Assembly: GCA_051453625.1 (NCBI GenBank)
Contig: JBOZIK010000001.1
Location: 241,720,848 to 241,756,633 of the forward strand
Length of the DNA stretch: 35,786 bases
DNA from: Welwitschia mirabilis
Taxonomy: Eukaryota; Gnetophyta; Gnetopsida; Welwitschiales
Reading direction: 5' to 3'
Below, piece by piece: positions 23,166 to 33,499 of this stretch. The notes under the pieces were generated by a model. It did no database searches and had not been told where the DNA came from. It saw only the letters and a list, made by a program, of their open reading frames with translations. Numbering within the stretch: position 1 is the stretch's first letter; every line of letters begins with the position of its first letter. A program made the position numbers and the translations under genes.

Positions 23166-23175
23166 CTATTTATAG
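23166..23175 (-). promoter_or_regulatory. TATA box 1 of the inner 5' LTR
   Basis: CTATAAATAG on the - strand in the context gctataaataggacttcatt. It is upstream of the R-like region in the direction of element transcription. This is the proximal of two TATA boxes in the LTR. Confidence 0.75.
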
Positions 23176-23927
23176 CAAGAGTATATGGGGATATGAAGAG
23201 ACATAAGGATATGAAGAGATACCATCATGAAAAGAAAGTGGTANNNNNNNNNNNNNNNNNNNNNNNNNNNNNNNNNNNNNNNNNNNNNNNNNNNNNNNNN
23301 NNNNNNNNNNNNNNNNNNNNNNNNNNNNNNNNNNNNNNNNNNNNNNNNNNNNNNNNNNNNNNNNNNNNNNNNNNNNNNNNNNNNNNNNNNNNNNNNNNNN
23401 NNNNNNNNNNNNNNNNNNNNNNNNNNNNNNNNNNNNNNNNNNNNNNNNNNNNNNNNNNNNNNNNNNNNNNNNNNNNNNNNNNNNNNNNNNNNNNNNNNNN
23501 NNNNNNNNNNNNNNNNNNNNNNNNNNNNNNNNNNNNNNNNNNNNNNNNNNNNNNNNNNNNNNNNNNNNNNNNNNNNNNNNNNNNNNNNNNNNNNNNNNNN
23601 NNNNNNNNNNNNNNNNNNNNNNNNNNNNNNNNNNNNNNNNNNNNNNNNNNNNNNNNNNNNNNNNNNNNNNNNNNNNNNNNNNNNNNNNNNNNNNNNNNNN
23701 NNNNNNNNNNNNNNNNNNNNNNNNNNNNNNNNNNNNNNNNNNNNNNNNNNNNNNNNNNNNNNNNNNNNNNNNNNNNNNNNNNNNNNNNNNNNNNNNNNNN
23801 NNNNNNNNNNNNNNNNNNNNNNNNNNNNNNNNNNNNNNNNNNNNNNNNNNNNNNNNNNNNNNNNNNNNNNNNNNNNNNNNNNAATGATTTTATAATCTCT
23901 AATCACTAATTTACTTGGTCATTAGGC

Positions 23928-24436
23928 ACATAATATTTCATCAAAATAGCAACTAATTATCTTGCAAAATAATAATCATTAAAAATATGGCTATAAGAAT
24001 TAAGTTCTTTAATACAAGCAAAAAGAAGACAAGTTAGTAATAATATATAATATTTTTAAATTCCAAAATAATCGTTACTGATAACTCCATAAGATCAGAA
24101 ACAAATGCCAAAATTTCAAGGGCATGCCACNNNNNNNNNNNNNNNNNNNNNNNNNNNNNNNNNNNNNNNNNNNNNNNNNNNNNNNNNNNNNNNNNNNNNN
24201 NNNNNNNNNNNNNNNNNNNNNNNNNNNNNNGGAACATAATATTTCATCAAAATAGCAACTAATTATTTTGCAAAATAATAATCATTAAAAATATGGCTAC
24301 AAGAATTAAGTTCTTTAATATAAGCAAAAAGAAGACAAGTTAGTATTAATATATAATCTTTTCAAATTCAAAAATAATCATTACTGATAACTCCATAAGC
24401 TCAGAAACAAATGCCAAAATTTCAAGGGCATGCCAC
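23928..24436. repeat. 203-bp repeat on both sides of a 100-N gap
   Basis: 23,928-24,130 and 24,234-24,436 are nearly identical (a few percent difference by eye). The 100-N gap 24,131-24,230 lies between them. A third, more diverged copy is at about 25,306-25,510, and the 3' LTR has one at about 15,680-15,832. Either a tandem duplication in the LTR or redundant contig ends. Confidence 0.8.
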
Positions 24437-24580
24437 TACTTTTGTCATGATCAGAAAGAGGAATTTAATTGCAACTTAATNNNNNNNNNNNNNNNNNNNN
24501 NNNNNNNNNNNNNNNNNNNNNNNNNNNNNNNNNNNNNNNNNNNNNNNNNNNNNNNNNNNNNNNNNNNNNNNNNNNNNNNN

Positions 24581-24619
<39 letters not shown>
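24581..24619. repeat. TA microsatellite
   Basis: About 16 TA units followed by acacac. It directly follows the 100-N gap 24,481-24,580 and marks the joint between the full LTR copy and the duplicated promoter half. Confidence 0.9.
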
Positions 24620-24620
<1 letters not shown>

Positions 24621-24627
24621 CATTTCT

Positions 24628-25741
24628 TTTCACTGCCTCATTTCATGATATATGGGTTCAGTACCTCATTTAATGATCTGTGGATTTCTTATATTCTTTT
24701 ACTTCACTGCCTCTATTAGTAATCCATGTAATTTTCATTTCTATAAGGTCATAAGAATCCAAGGTCTCATAAGAACTATAAATAAGACACTTTACCAAAA
24801 CATAGATCTGCAACAAGAATAACTTAGCTTTTAATCTCATTTAATTTTCAAAATATTTTTGAAAAAGATAATAGAAACTAAAAATTATAATCAAGATTGT
24901 AATTTATTAAGAAGTGATAAAATAAGCACTTAAACAACATTAATATTTCTATAAGAAAAATTAACAACAAAAATCCATGTAAAGTTGTATAGAAGAATAG
25001 GACCACTCAAGAATGCAAGAACCAAATGGGATCATACCTGAATTTAGAAGTAATATTTGAAGACTTTAAGGCTCTTTTAGGATTTCAAAGCTTTAAGATT
25101 ATTTAAGCTTCAAGTTTAAAGTCTCTAAGATTTGATAAGAAAGTCTTTCTCAAAGATATGAAAATAAGAAAAAATGAAAGTTCTATTTATAGTAATAGGA
25201 TGTGTAGGTATGAAGAGATATTAGGATATGAAGAGATATCATAATGAAAAAAAACATTGTAATGATTCCTCAACTTTAATTCATTACTTTTCCTAGTCTT
25301 CGAGTGCATAATATTTCATCATAATAGTAATTACTTATTTTGCAACATTATAATCATTAAAAAGATGCTTGTAAGAAGTAAGTTCTTTAACATAAGTCAA
25401 ATGAAGATGAGTTAGTTACAATATATAATCTTTCAAAATTTTAAGATAATCATTACTTATAACTACATAAGCAAAGAAAGAAATACCAAAATTTCAAGAG
25501 CATGCCACTATTTTTATCATGGTAACAAAGAGGAATTTAATTGAAACTTAATCAAAATGATATATTTAGCAATAATGTTCAAAGAATGACATCAAGATAA
25601 AATTTTTATGAGCTCTAAATATTTAGCCATTTATAATAATCCTTTAGTCTACAAGATATTAAATTAGACTACATTATTTTTTTGAATTATTTAACTAATT
25701 CTTAGGCTAAGTTTTATAACTTGAAAACTTGGGACATGACA
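24628..25741 (-). repeat. Duplicated promoter half of the inner 5' LTR
   Basis: Aligns with 22,530-24,480 of the same LTR and with 14,840-16,065 of the 3' LTR. Shared landmarks are the CACTGCCTCATTT motif cluster, the segment around ggaccactcaagaatgcaag, a TATA box, the 203-bp block and the terminal GGGACATGACA. It lacks the half of the LTR that carries the tRNA-like modules. Confidence 0.8.
25193..25202 (-). promoter_or_regulatory. TATA box 2 of the inner 5' LTR
   Basis: CTATAAATAG on the - strand in the context actataaatagaactttcat, in the duplicated LTR half. It lies about 540 bases from the LTR start, the position expected for the original promoter. Confidence 0.72.
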
Positions 25742-26761
25742 TCATAATTTCTATAAAGAAAAGATAAATGAGGAATATTTTCTAAGAAAAATCCTTAATT
25801 TGGCCCCATGGCTAAATAACTATTTTTCGTACTTTTGGGAATTTTGTAGAATGATCCCATTAATCCTTATAATCCCTAATTAGAAACCCTAATCTATGCC
25901 TAAATACCCTCTCTCACTTCATTTAAAGGAAGTAACTTCATCATATTTGAAGAGATTGGAAATTTATTCATGATCTCTTTTTAAGCCTCTCATAGAGATT
26001 GGCTAGTTACCAAGCTAGTATGATGCTTCTTGGTTTAGCATGAGTACATTTTTTGATTGTATGCTTAATATATTCTAATAATAAAGTACTACATATTCTT
26101 GATGCATNNNNNNNNNNNNNNNNNNNNNNNNNNNNNNNNNNNNNNNNNNNNNNNNNNNNNNNNNNNNNNNNNNNNNNNNNNNNNNNNNNNNNNNNNNNNN
26201 NNNNNNNNNNNNNNNNNNNNNNNNNNNNNNNNNNNNNNNNNNNNNNNNNNNNNNNNNNNNNNNNNNNNNNNNNNNNNNNNNNNNNNNNNNNNNNNNNNNN
26301 NNNNNNNNNNNNNNNNNNNNNNNNNNNNNNNNNNNNNNNNNNNNNNNNNNNNNNNNNNNNNNNNNNNNNNNNNNNNNNNNNNNNNNNNNNNNNNNNNNNN
26401 NNNNNNNNNNNNNNNNNNNNNNNNNNNNNNNNNNNNNNNNNNNNNNNNNNNNNNNNNNNNNNNNNNNNNNNNNNNNNNNNNNNNNNNNNNNNNNNNNNNN
26501 NNNNNNNNNNNNNNNNNNTCTATCACTTTCTACTTTTATGCTTATTTTACTGATAGCTTTTATCATCTATATTAGAGAAGAATAACACTAGAACTATACT
26601 ATAAACAAAAGTACTAGTACTTTAGGTAAAAGTTAGTTTTGGCCACACAATATTTATATCCCTAGGGTAATCTCATGAATCACCATACATTAATAACAGA
26701 CATAAGCATAGGAAAATTTCATCATGAATAGTTTTTTGACACTATTATTGGGATAATGACA
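25742..26761 (+). repeat. Outer element 5' LTR, second piece
   Basis: Continues the alignment to the 3' LTR exactly where the first piece stopped, from 32,483 to 33,499. Shared words include ttaatttggccccatg, gaagtaacttcat and gcatacatta-type sequence near the end. The first five bases (TCATA) are the right copy of the inner element's target duplication. The TATA box seen in the 3' LTR copy (gcctataaatgcc) is reduced here to gcctaaatacc. The gap 26,108-26,518 matches the expected length of missing LTR. The proposed terminal ACA is at 26,759-26,761. Confidence 0.7.
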
Positions 26762-26779
26762 TGGTAGCTATATTGGGAC
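26762..26779 (+). promoter_or_regulatory. Possible primer binding site of the outer element
   Basis: TGGTAGCTATATTGGGAC directly follows the proposed LTR end. It can be read as a strongly deaminated version of the TGGCGCCG...GGGGA binding site common in Athila/Tat elements, but only half of the bases agree, most of the mismatches being C/T or G/A changes. Weak evidence. Confidence 0.25.
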
Positions 26780-26961
26780 ACACATAGAAGTTTCTTTTCT
26801 ATATTCTTTTTAGCTTTCTTTTTAGTNNNNNNNNNNNNNNNNNNNNNNNNNNNNNNNNNNNNNNNNNNNNNNNNNNNNNNNNNNNNNNNNNNNNNNNNNN
26901 NNNNNNNNNNNNNNNNNNNNNNNNNNNNNNNNNNNNNNNNNNNNNNNNNNNNNNNNNNNNN

Positions 26962-27432
26962 TGTATAACCTAAATGTTTATTTGATGGATCATGGGAGAT
27001 CCCTACTATTAATGCTTACTTTATTCTTGTTGTAAATGCTAAGTGGCTTGGATATATTACCCTGATGTCTATGATGAATGAGATTATGCCATGGTACTTG
27101 AGCCTGAACTAATGAAATACTCATGGTCATAGTGGATTATATCATTGTGAATGAGTTATAAGTAAAGCTACATGTTTTTATTATAAGTACATATGCTTTT
27201 TCTTAAAGTTGTTATGTTAGTTTTAATGCTATGTTTTATTCCTAGCTCTTTAAATATCATTTTAATCTCTATCACTTTCTACTTTTATGCCTATTTTACT
27301 GATAGCTTTCATCATCTATATTAGAGAAGAATGACACTAGAACTATACTTAAAATAAAAGTACCAGTACTTTAGGTAAAAGTTGGGTTTGACCACACAAT
27401 ATTTATATCCCTAGGGTAATCTCATGAATCAG
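26962..27432 (+). repeat. Extra partial copy of the outer element's LTR end
   Basis: Aligns with 32,940-33,416 of the 3' LTR, and its last 165 bases with 26,519-26,700. The similarity stops abruptly at catgaatca (27,432), short of the other two copies. Its left side is hidden in the gap 26,827-26,961. It may be a tandem LTR fragment from recombination, or a misplaced contig. Confidence 0.7.
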
Positions 27433-27481
27433 AATATCTTTTATTGATTTTGAAGAAAAGATTGCAAAAACAACTCAAAAA

Positions 27482-27550
27482 GATTCATTCTTCTCTCCAA
27501 ATCTCTCTCTAGCATCTTTTCGCTTCTCTCTTCTCTCTTCCCTTCTCTAT
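27482..27550. repeat. Pyrimidine-rich (CT) tract
   Basis: About 70 bases of almost pure tct/ctc repeats on the + strand, in the presumed leader of the outer element. CT-rich leaders are common in plant retroelements. Confidence 0.7.
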
Positions 27551-28015
27551 CTTAGGTGACTTCCTTAGTAGGTACTTGAAGAGTATTTTGAATAATGACA
27601 TCATTAAAAAATCTTAGGGAAGTTCTTTAATACTTAAAATTTTCATTTCTGTAATTCTTAGTTTTTACATTGCATTGGTTATACTTTTATTTTAGCATTA
27701 TTCCTTCTTAGAATGTATAGTCATTCTTTTTTTGTTAATCAATTGAACTAATCTATATTGTAAAATAATTAAATTTTGTAAAACTCTAAATGTCAATTTT
27801 TGTAAACCAATTTTATGCCATCTTATTGGCTTTGCCATCTCCCCTCACTAGTGTCATTGGCTTCTTGCATTAAAATCCCTTTAGCTTTGGTGAATCTTAT
27901 GTTTACAACATGTTGATACCTCTCACATAGCATGTGCATTGATAAATTCCGCATGAAACTTAATTCTTACTCTTTTATACAAAATCATACATCGTATTTG
28001 CCATCTAATCCTCAA

Positions 28016-28260
28016 CCTAAGAAAACTATCAAGGATTACCTTTAATGTCAATTCTTAGATTTTCCTCCATGCATTATTCAACCTTATTATACACATCCAT
28101 GAAGTTCTATCATTTTTCCTTTATATTATTTCCATGATCTAAATTTTAAAGATTCTTACTTTCATCATGAGGAATTTGAGCTCATGTTTTCCATCATCCC
28201 TTATGAACCCTACCCCTTATCATCTCATGAATTTCCTTAATTTTCTAATTCTTATCCTTA
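28016..28260 (+). pseudogene. Possible Gag N-terminus of the outer element
   Basis: PKKTIKDYL at 28,016-28,042 is followed by a stop and, in frame, by QFLDFPPCIIQP. KTI.DYL..... with a later P.CI..P block resembles the start of Athila/Tat Gag proteins. The following 200 bases are richer in codon-like sequence (EEFELMFSIIPYEPYPLSSH) but I cannot match them. The assignment depends mainly on the short start motif and on the RT and integrase remnants downstream. Confidence 0.35.
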
Positions 28261-28862
28261 ATTATTTCATTAATACACTTCATTCTATTCTTTTTATTTT
28301 GGTTGATGTCCTTTAAAACATAAAAATCCTCTTTCAACTTCTTGGAAGACATCCTTAAGAAATTCATGGAAGCCCAATACCACATCAATACCATACAACA
28401 ACATTTCAATTAATAAACCTCTTCTACATTGTAAAGACTAGAGTAAAATTTGAAATAATATAATCAAACCACTACTTAAATCATTGAAAGACTTACCCAG
28501 CAAGAATAAGAGGAGCTTCCTACATCCCTAAAACCTAATTCTTGAAATTTTAAAAGGAGTAATGATAGTTAAATCAATGAAATCCAAACCACATTTTTTA
28601 GGAATGAGAAAGAAACTAATGAGGATCTATTAAAATACAAGAAATCACTTAAGAAAAGTCATAGATTTGATTATGAGTATTTTAGTATTCCTTGTGAGGA
28701 GAATAACATCAAATAAGAAATCCTACATGATCTCTCATAAAAAGAACTCTTGCCTCTTTTTCAACATTCTCATGAATAAAACTTTTCCATATCATCTTTA
28801 TCTCTTGAGTAATACTTAAACTTTTGTATAGAAGAAAAATGTTCCTTTGAGTNNNNNNNNNN

Positions 28863-29040
28863 GAACTCATATCATCTAGTGACTAATCCTTTACCTTTGT
28901 CTTCATATCAAAATGATGTCTTGCAAGAGTTATTGAAAAAGAATAACTGAGCTATAGTATGGATATTTTTAGATCTTAAATGCTTAGACTTTACTATTTG
29001 TATTAATGTTCTCTCTAACTTCATAAGTGCATGTGTGAAA
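28863..29040 (+). pseudogene. Possible Athila-type RT N-terminal remnant
   Basis: From about 28,920 the + strand reads LQELLKKNN, a stop, then AIVWIFLDLKCLDFTICIN. The family pattern before RT in Athila elements is L..VLRK.K.AIGW...D.KGISPS.CMH. The agreement (L..LL.K...AI.W...DLK......CI) is suggestive only. Nothing of the RT palm follows, so most of pol was deleted before the integrase remnant at 29,136. Confidence 0.4.
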
Positions 29041-29135
29041 ATTTAGATGGATTCTCTACTATTTCATGACCCATCGTCCAATTATAGCTTTGTACCCTTA
29101 AAGTTCATATCTTTCATACCCTTAAGCCTTCATTT

Positions 29136-29356
29136 ATGCATTACATTAGAAAATCTTATTATAAGGAAAGTTTAGTTTTATTGCATAATCTTAAACTAGA
29201 TTTACCTTCTAGATTAGACCTAGGATGGGTAGGCCCACTCATAATGAAACTAATATCTGTTGATGGTATTTTTCCCATAAAACTACCAAAGAATTACCAC
29301 TTATATAATCATCATCTTAAGCCCTTTCACTTAGGTAATTCAAATTTCATCCACAT
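29136..29356 (+). pseudogene. Athila/Tat-type integrase C-terminal remnant
   Basis: An open stretch beginning MHYIRKSYYKESLVLLHN. The parts ESLVLLHNLKLDLPSRL, GWVGPLIMKLISVDGIFPI and YNHHLKPFHLG follow the family pattern VLLYNSRLKL.PGKL..RW.GPF.V..V.P.GA..I.......NG.RLKPF of integrase C-terminal regions in Athila/Tat elements. The block lies where expected relative to the RT-like remnant and the 3' LTR, but only some 200 bases after RT, so a deletion of several kilobases is implied. The reading frame runs into the 716-base gap 29,357-30,072. Confidence 0.55.
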
Positions 29357-30072
29357 NNNNNNNNNNNNNNNNNNNNNNNNNNNNNNNNNNNNNNNNNNNN
29401 NNNNNNNNNNNNNNNNNNNNNNNNNNNNNNNNNNNNNNNNNNNNNNNNNNNNNNNNNNNNNNNNNNNNNNNNNNNNNNNNNNNNNNNNNNNNNNNNNNNN
29501 NNNNNNNNNNNNNNNNNNNNNNNNNNNNNNNNNNNNNNNNNNNNNNNNNNNNNNNNNNNNNNNNNNNNNNNNNNNNNNNNNNNNNNNNNNNNNNNNNNNN
29601 NNNNNNNNNNNNNNNNNNNNNNNNNNNNNNNNNNNNNNNNNNNNNNNNNNNNNNNNNNNNNNNNNNNNNNNNNNNNNNNNNNNNNNNNNNNNNNNNNNNN
29701 NNNNNNNNNNNNNNNNNNNNNNNNNNNNNNNNNNNNNNNNNNNNNNNNNNNNNNNNNNNNNNNNNNNNNNNNNNNNNNNNNNNNNNNNNNNNNNNNNNNN
29801 NNNNNNNNNNNNNNNNNNNNNNNNNNNNNNNNNNNNNNNNNNNNNNNNNNNNNNNNNNNNNNNNNNNNNNNNNNNNNNNNNNNNNNNNNNNNNNNNNNNN
29901 NNNNNNNNNNNNNNNNNNNNNNNNNNNNNNNNNNNNNNNNNNNNNNNNNNNNNNNNNNNNNNNNNNNNNNNNNNNNNNNNNNNNNNNNNNNNNNNNNNNN
30001 NNNNNNNNNNNNNNNNNNNNNNNNNNNNNNNNNNNNNNNNNNNNNNNNNNNNNNNNNNNNNNNNNNNNNNNN

Positions 30073-32174
30073 GTTAAATCTTATCACCCACCACTTCCAT
30101 TATGGCATTATTTCATAAGGATTATTGATCATTCATCTCTTCCATCTTATTATGAGCTTATGAGACTTACTTAATAATCAAGAATAAGAAATTTTTATCA
30201 TTTCATGCTATTGGTTGAGATTAGATGGATTCTTGCTTTTTAAGAAATAGTCATTTTTATCTTTAAATTATTTTATTAAGACTTACATTCATTTTATATC
30301 TTTAATTTGGAATCAAGGGAAAAAGGTGGATTATCTTCTTTCATGGTGCTTCTTTATTTCAAAAGCATTCATGGGGATGAGATAATTTCTCTATTAGGTT
30401 AATGAGATAATGACCCCTTTCATGTGCTATAAATATAAAAATAAAAACAACAAATAAAGAGAAAAGAAAATCAAGAAAAATATTGATGCTCTTTTAGCAC
30501 ATTGTTATGATCATTTATATTAGGTTTAGTTAACTACATTGGGGATATAAATGCTTATTAGTAATACAACTCTAATAATTTATTTTTAACAAATTTATCT
30601 ACATTGGGTCTATAGATACTCATTGGGAATGTAGCACTAAATCCTTTTTGTACAACATGTTAAATGTATTAGAAGGAAGTTTCATAACACTGAATGCTTA
30701 ATAAGATCAAATTCTTGAAATTTGGATGCCCATAAAGAAGAAGGAAATAACTTAATATGAGATTAAAGACTTCTTATGATTTGTTAATTTTAACGTTTGT
30801 AACTCAAGGTCTTTTTACTATTCTTAACTTGCATAAATCTAATTCATCAATGTCTTGCCTTAATTTGACTTAGATCCATAATTAAATAGACTTTTTCTAT
30901 GTTATTACTTTAGTTTCATAATCTCATTCATTCATGCTATGCATGATAGAGTCTTAGTTTTGTTCCCATTTATTTTATTTCAATTTATTTTACTAATCCA
31001 TATCACATACATTTACCATTTCATCTCTATGATAAAGCATACTTTAAGGTACATCTACGTCTATTGTAATGATATCTCTTCTTTCATGAGTTGTGTTAGA
31101 ACTAAATTAGTCTAGATTATCATTGAAATTAAATTATTCTTAGGCTTTTATTTTACTTAATGATTATCTACTCTAAGCCTTTTTGTCATGTTATCACCTC
31201 ACCTCTTACATTTCTATAACCATTACATCCTTCCTTATTCACTTTTCTACACCTTAGAGCATTTATCTCACCATCCTAGTGTTGTCGTGAGACCTAACTA
31301 ATGTTGCTATTACTTTCTCTTTGTTCATCTTATACATTCTCACTCAGATTATTCTTTATATTCATAATCATCTCACGTCATTATTCGATCATGATATTTT
31401 AGAGATTCAGACTATAATTTGGTCTTCATCCATTTTCTACTTCATTTGGATACTTTCTTTATCATTTTTATTTTTTATCTTTTTCTTCATTTTTACCTTT
31501 CCTCCCTTTCACTTTTCATCTGTCCCCTCTCTTTTTCATTTTCATCTATAATAATCATTTATGGAGTCTCATATTTTGATAATTTTTTTCAATAGAATTC
31601 CCTTTTACTTTCATTCTTTTTTCTATGCATCTATAGACATGTGTGGCATTGTTTTTACTTTTCATTTCTTACATTCTTTTTTTAGTAATTTTTCTTTTTT
31701 AGCTCATTCAAGACAACATTGTCACATGTGTCATTCATTCCTCATTGTATTTACATTCAACTTTTCATGTTTCAGACTTTGAGAATAAAGTTCATCTTTG
31801 ATTAGATGGAGTGGCATTTATATCTAAAGTACTCATTTTTCATGCTTTATGTTTTACTTAATGTGTAATTTTAGAGTACATTAGCCTTCCACCACCGTCT
31901 CCCCCCTCCCCCCAAAAAANNNNNNNNNNNNNNNNNNNNNNNNNNNNNNNNNNNNNNNNNNNNNNNNNNNNNNNNNNNNNNNNNNNNNNNNNNNNNNNNN
32001 NNNNNNNNNNNNNNNNNNNCTCCCCCCTCCCCCCAAAAAAAAACAAAAAAAAAAAAGAAAGACACCTTCATCTTCTCATACTTGATTGAATTGATTTGCA
32101 ATTTTTAACATGTTATCTAATTTTTTAACACACTTTTTATTGCTAATGGACTAGAAAAGGATTTGTTAATAGTA
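30073..32174 (+). other. Outer element 3' internal region, mostly unassigned
   Basis: No coding motif recognised. The segment ctacattggggatataaatg (30,535-30,555) resembles the conserved cattggggacaatg found downstream of integrase in Athila-type elements. 31,320-31,780 is T-rich on the + strand with two short open frames dominated by Phe, Ser and His, typical of low complexity and not of a protein. No clear polypurine tract was found before the 3' LTR. Confidence 0.4.
31899..32040. repeat. 21-bp C/A-rich direct repeat flanking a 100-N gap
   Basis: ctcccccctcccccc plus aaaaaa occurs identically at 31,899-31,919 and 32,020-32,040, directly on both sides of the gap 31,920-32,019. A low-complexity tract that stopped sequencing, or overlapping contig ends that were not merged. 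Confidence 0.85.
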
Positions 32175-33499
32175 TGCAAACAAAACAAAATAGCATTTAT
32201 ATGAAGGAATTAAGGTATTATTAACAAGTTTAATTAGTCATCATAGTGATTTTATGAATTTCTTTTACTTAAGAACATGAAAATATTATTTTACTACTAA
32301 TACGTTTAAACACTATCATTTCATAGGTTAAATTGTGACATCATGAGCATCATGATAGGAGATTCAATTGTTTGGAGAATACTTGACGGTAACGCTAGTT
32401 ATAGGCATGATGACACTGGTTTCTTAGATAAAATAGTATTATACTTATGTTCTAGAGTTTTCTTGCTGTAGGCAATTAATTCCCATAAATTCTGCAAAGA
32501 CAAGATAAATGAGAAATATTTTCTAATAATAACCCCTTAATTTGGCCCCATGACTGAATAATTATTTTATGTACTTCTGGGCATTCTTTAAAAAGATTCT
32601 AATAGGTCTTATAAACCCTAATTTATGCCTATAAATGCCCTTCCTTAGTTCATTTAATGGAAGTAACTTCATTGTGATATTTCAAGAGATTAGAGATTTA
32701 GTTATGATATCTTTCTAAGCCTTCCATAGGGATGGTCTAGCTATTAAGATAACATGATGCTTCTTTGTTTAGCATAAGTATAATTTCTAATTGTATGCTT
32801 TACTTATTCTGATAATAAAGTAATATAGGTTCTTGGTGCATTACTTTGATATCAAGCTATGCATGTCATACATGTTATGCTTAGGATTGGCTGAGTTATG
32901 CTTTTACTTTAAGATATAGTTTGGCGATTTTTCATTACAGCTTGAATAATATAAATGTTTATCTAATGGATCTTAAAATACCTTTACTTTTCATGCCTAT
33001 TTTGTTCTTTCTTGAAGGATAGGTGACTTGGATATATCATCCTCATATCTATGATGGATGAGATTATGCAATTATGCTTGAGCCTAGACTAATGACATAT
33101 TCGTGTTCATAGTGAATTCTATCAGTGTTAGTTAGTTGAAAGTAAAGCTACATGTTTTTATTATAACTACTTATGCTTTTCTTTGAAGTTGTTATGTTAG
33201 TTTGAATGCTATGTCCTATTTCTAGCTCTTTAAATATCATTTTAATCTCTACTACTTTATACTTTTTTGCTTGTTTTAATGATAGTTTTCATTATCTATA
33301 TCTAAGGAAAAATGACACTGAGAATATACTATAAAACAAAAGTCCTAGTACTTTTAGTAAAAGTTAGGTTTAATTATATAATATTTGTATTCCTAGGGTG
33401 ATCTTGTAAATTAGCATACATTAACAATAGATACAAGCATAGCCTAATTTCACCATGGATAGTGATAACACACTATCATAATCCCATCATAATGCGACA
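32175..33499 (+). repeat. Outer element 3' LTR (uninterrupted copy)
   Basis: About 1.33 kb that aligns first with 12,542-12,876 and then directly with 25,742-26,761, with no extra sequence at the joint. It therefore shows the pre-insertion state of the inner element's target. At 32,483-32,487 it has CCATA, the likely original target sequence. The ends are placed at TG (32,175) and CA (33,499), where similarity fades. Confidence 0.72.
32629..32638 (+). promoter_or_regulatory. TATA box of the outer LTR
   Basis: CTATAAATGC, in the context tatgcctataaatgccc, about 455 bases into the LTR. It supports + strand orientation of the outer element. The 5' LTR copy has lost two bases here. Confidence 0.55.

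Larger units (their letters stand above)
12877..25741 (-). mobile_element. Inner long-LTR Ty3/gypsy chromovirus (probably Tekay/Del-like)
   Basis: A complete but decayed element of about 12.9 kb on the - strand. Reading 5' to 3' on that strand it has a 5' LTR (25,741 to 20,568), a PBS for initiator Met-tRNA (20,564 to 20,553), gag, protease, RT, RNase H and integrase with a C-terminal extension (about 20,300 to 16,090), a polypurine tract (16,080 to 16,066) and a 3' LTR (16,065 to 12,877). LTR ends are TG...CA with TGTCATGTCCC at the start. The order PR-RT-RH-IN is diagnostic for Ty3/gypsy. Long LTRs and the VFHM..LRK block suggest the Tekay/Del clade of chromoviruses; that clade call is inference. 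LTR copies look about 87-92% identical where alignable, so insertion was later than that of the outer element but still old. Confidence 0.9.
20568..25741 (-). repeat. Inner element 5' LTR, enlarged by internal duplication
   Basis: Begins TGTAAGACCACATTTTCTAA and ends GGGACATGACA on the + strand, like the 3' LTR. At about 5.17 kb (gaps 23,244-23,882, 24,131-24,230 and 24,481-24,580) it is about 2 kb longer than its partner. The extra length comes from a second copy of the promoter-side half of the LTR at 24,628-25,741, joined through a TA microsatellite, and from a repeated block around the 24,131 gap. Confidence 0.88.
12542..33499 (+). mobile_element. Outer Athila/Tat-like Ty3/gypsy element, interrupted in its 5' LTR
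   Basis: Similar sequences at 12,542-12,876 plus 25,742-26,761 and at about 32,175-33,499 flank a region holding + strand Gag-like, RT-like and integrase C-terminal remnants in the correct order. I read them as the 5' LTR (split by the inner element) and the 3' LTR. Without the inner 12.9 kb, the element would be about 8.1 kb with LTRs of about 1.33-1.35 kb. The LTRs look about 80% identical over the pieces compared by eye, so this is an old element. The outer ends were placed at TG/CA near where the similarity stops and may be off by tens of bases. No target-site duplication was found for this outer element. Confidence 0.6.

Noticed and set aside
24581-24619. A centromeric or satellite array
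   Set aside because: It is a simple TA/CA microsatellite of about 39 bases. No satellite-length tandem array is present in the window.
23166-30087. Long open frames made largely of unknown residues at 23,166-23,909, 26,053-26,575 and 29,347-30,087
   Set aside because: They are produced by runs of N, which contain no stops. Only the non-gap part 29,136-29,356 has readable content.
31321-31782. Two + strand open frames of 76 and 73 codons
   Set aside because: They are almost all Phe, Ser, His, Leu and Ile, reflecting a T-rich tract, with no motif.
31858-32101. Gly-rich open frames on the - strand
   Set aside because: They come from the C-rich/A-rich low-complexity repeat flanking a gap.
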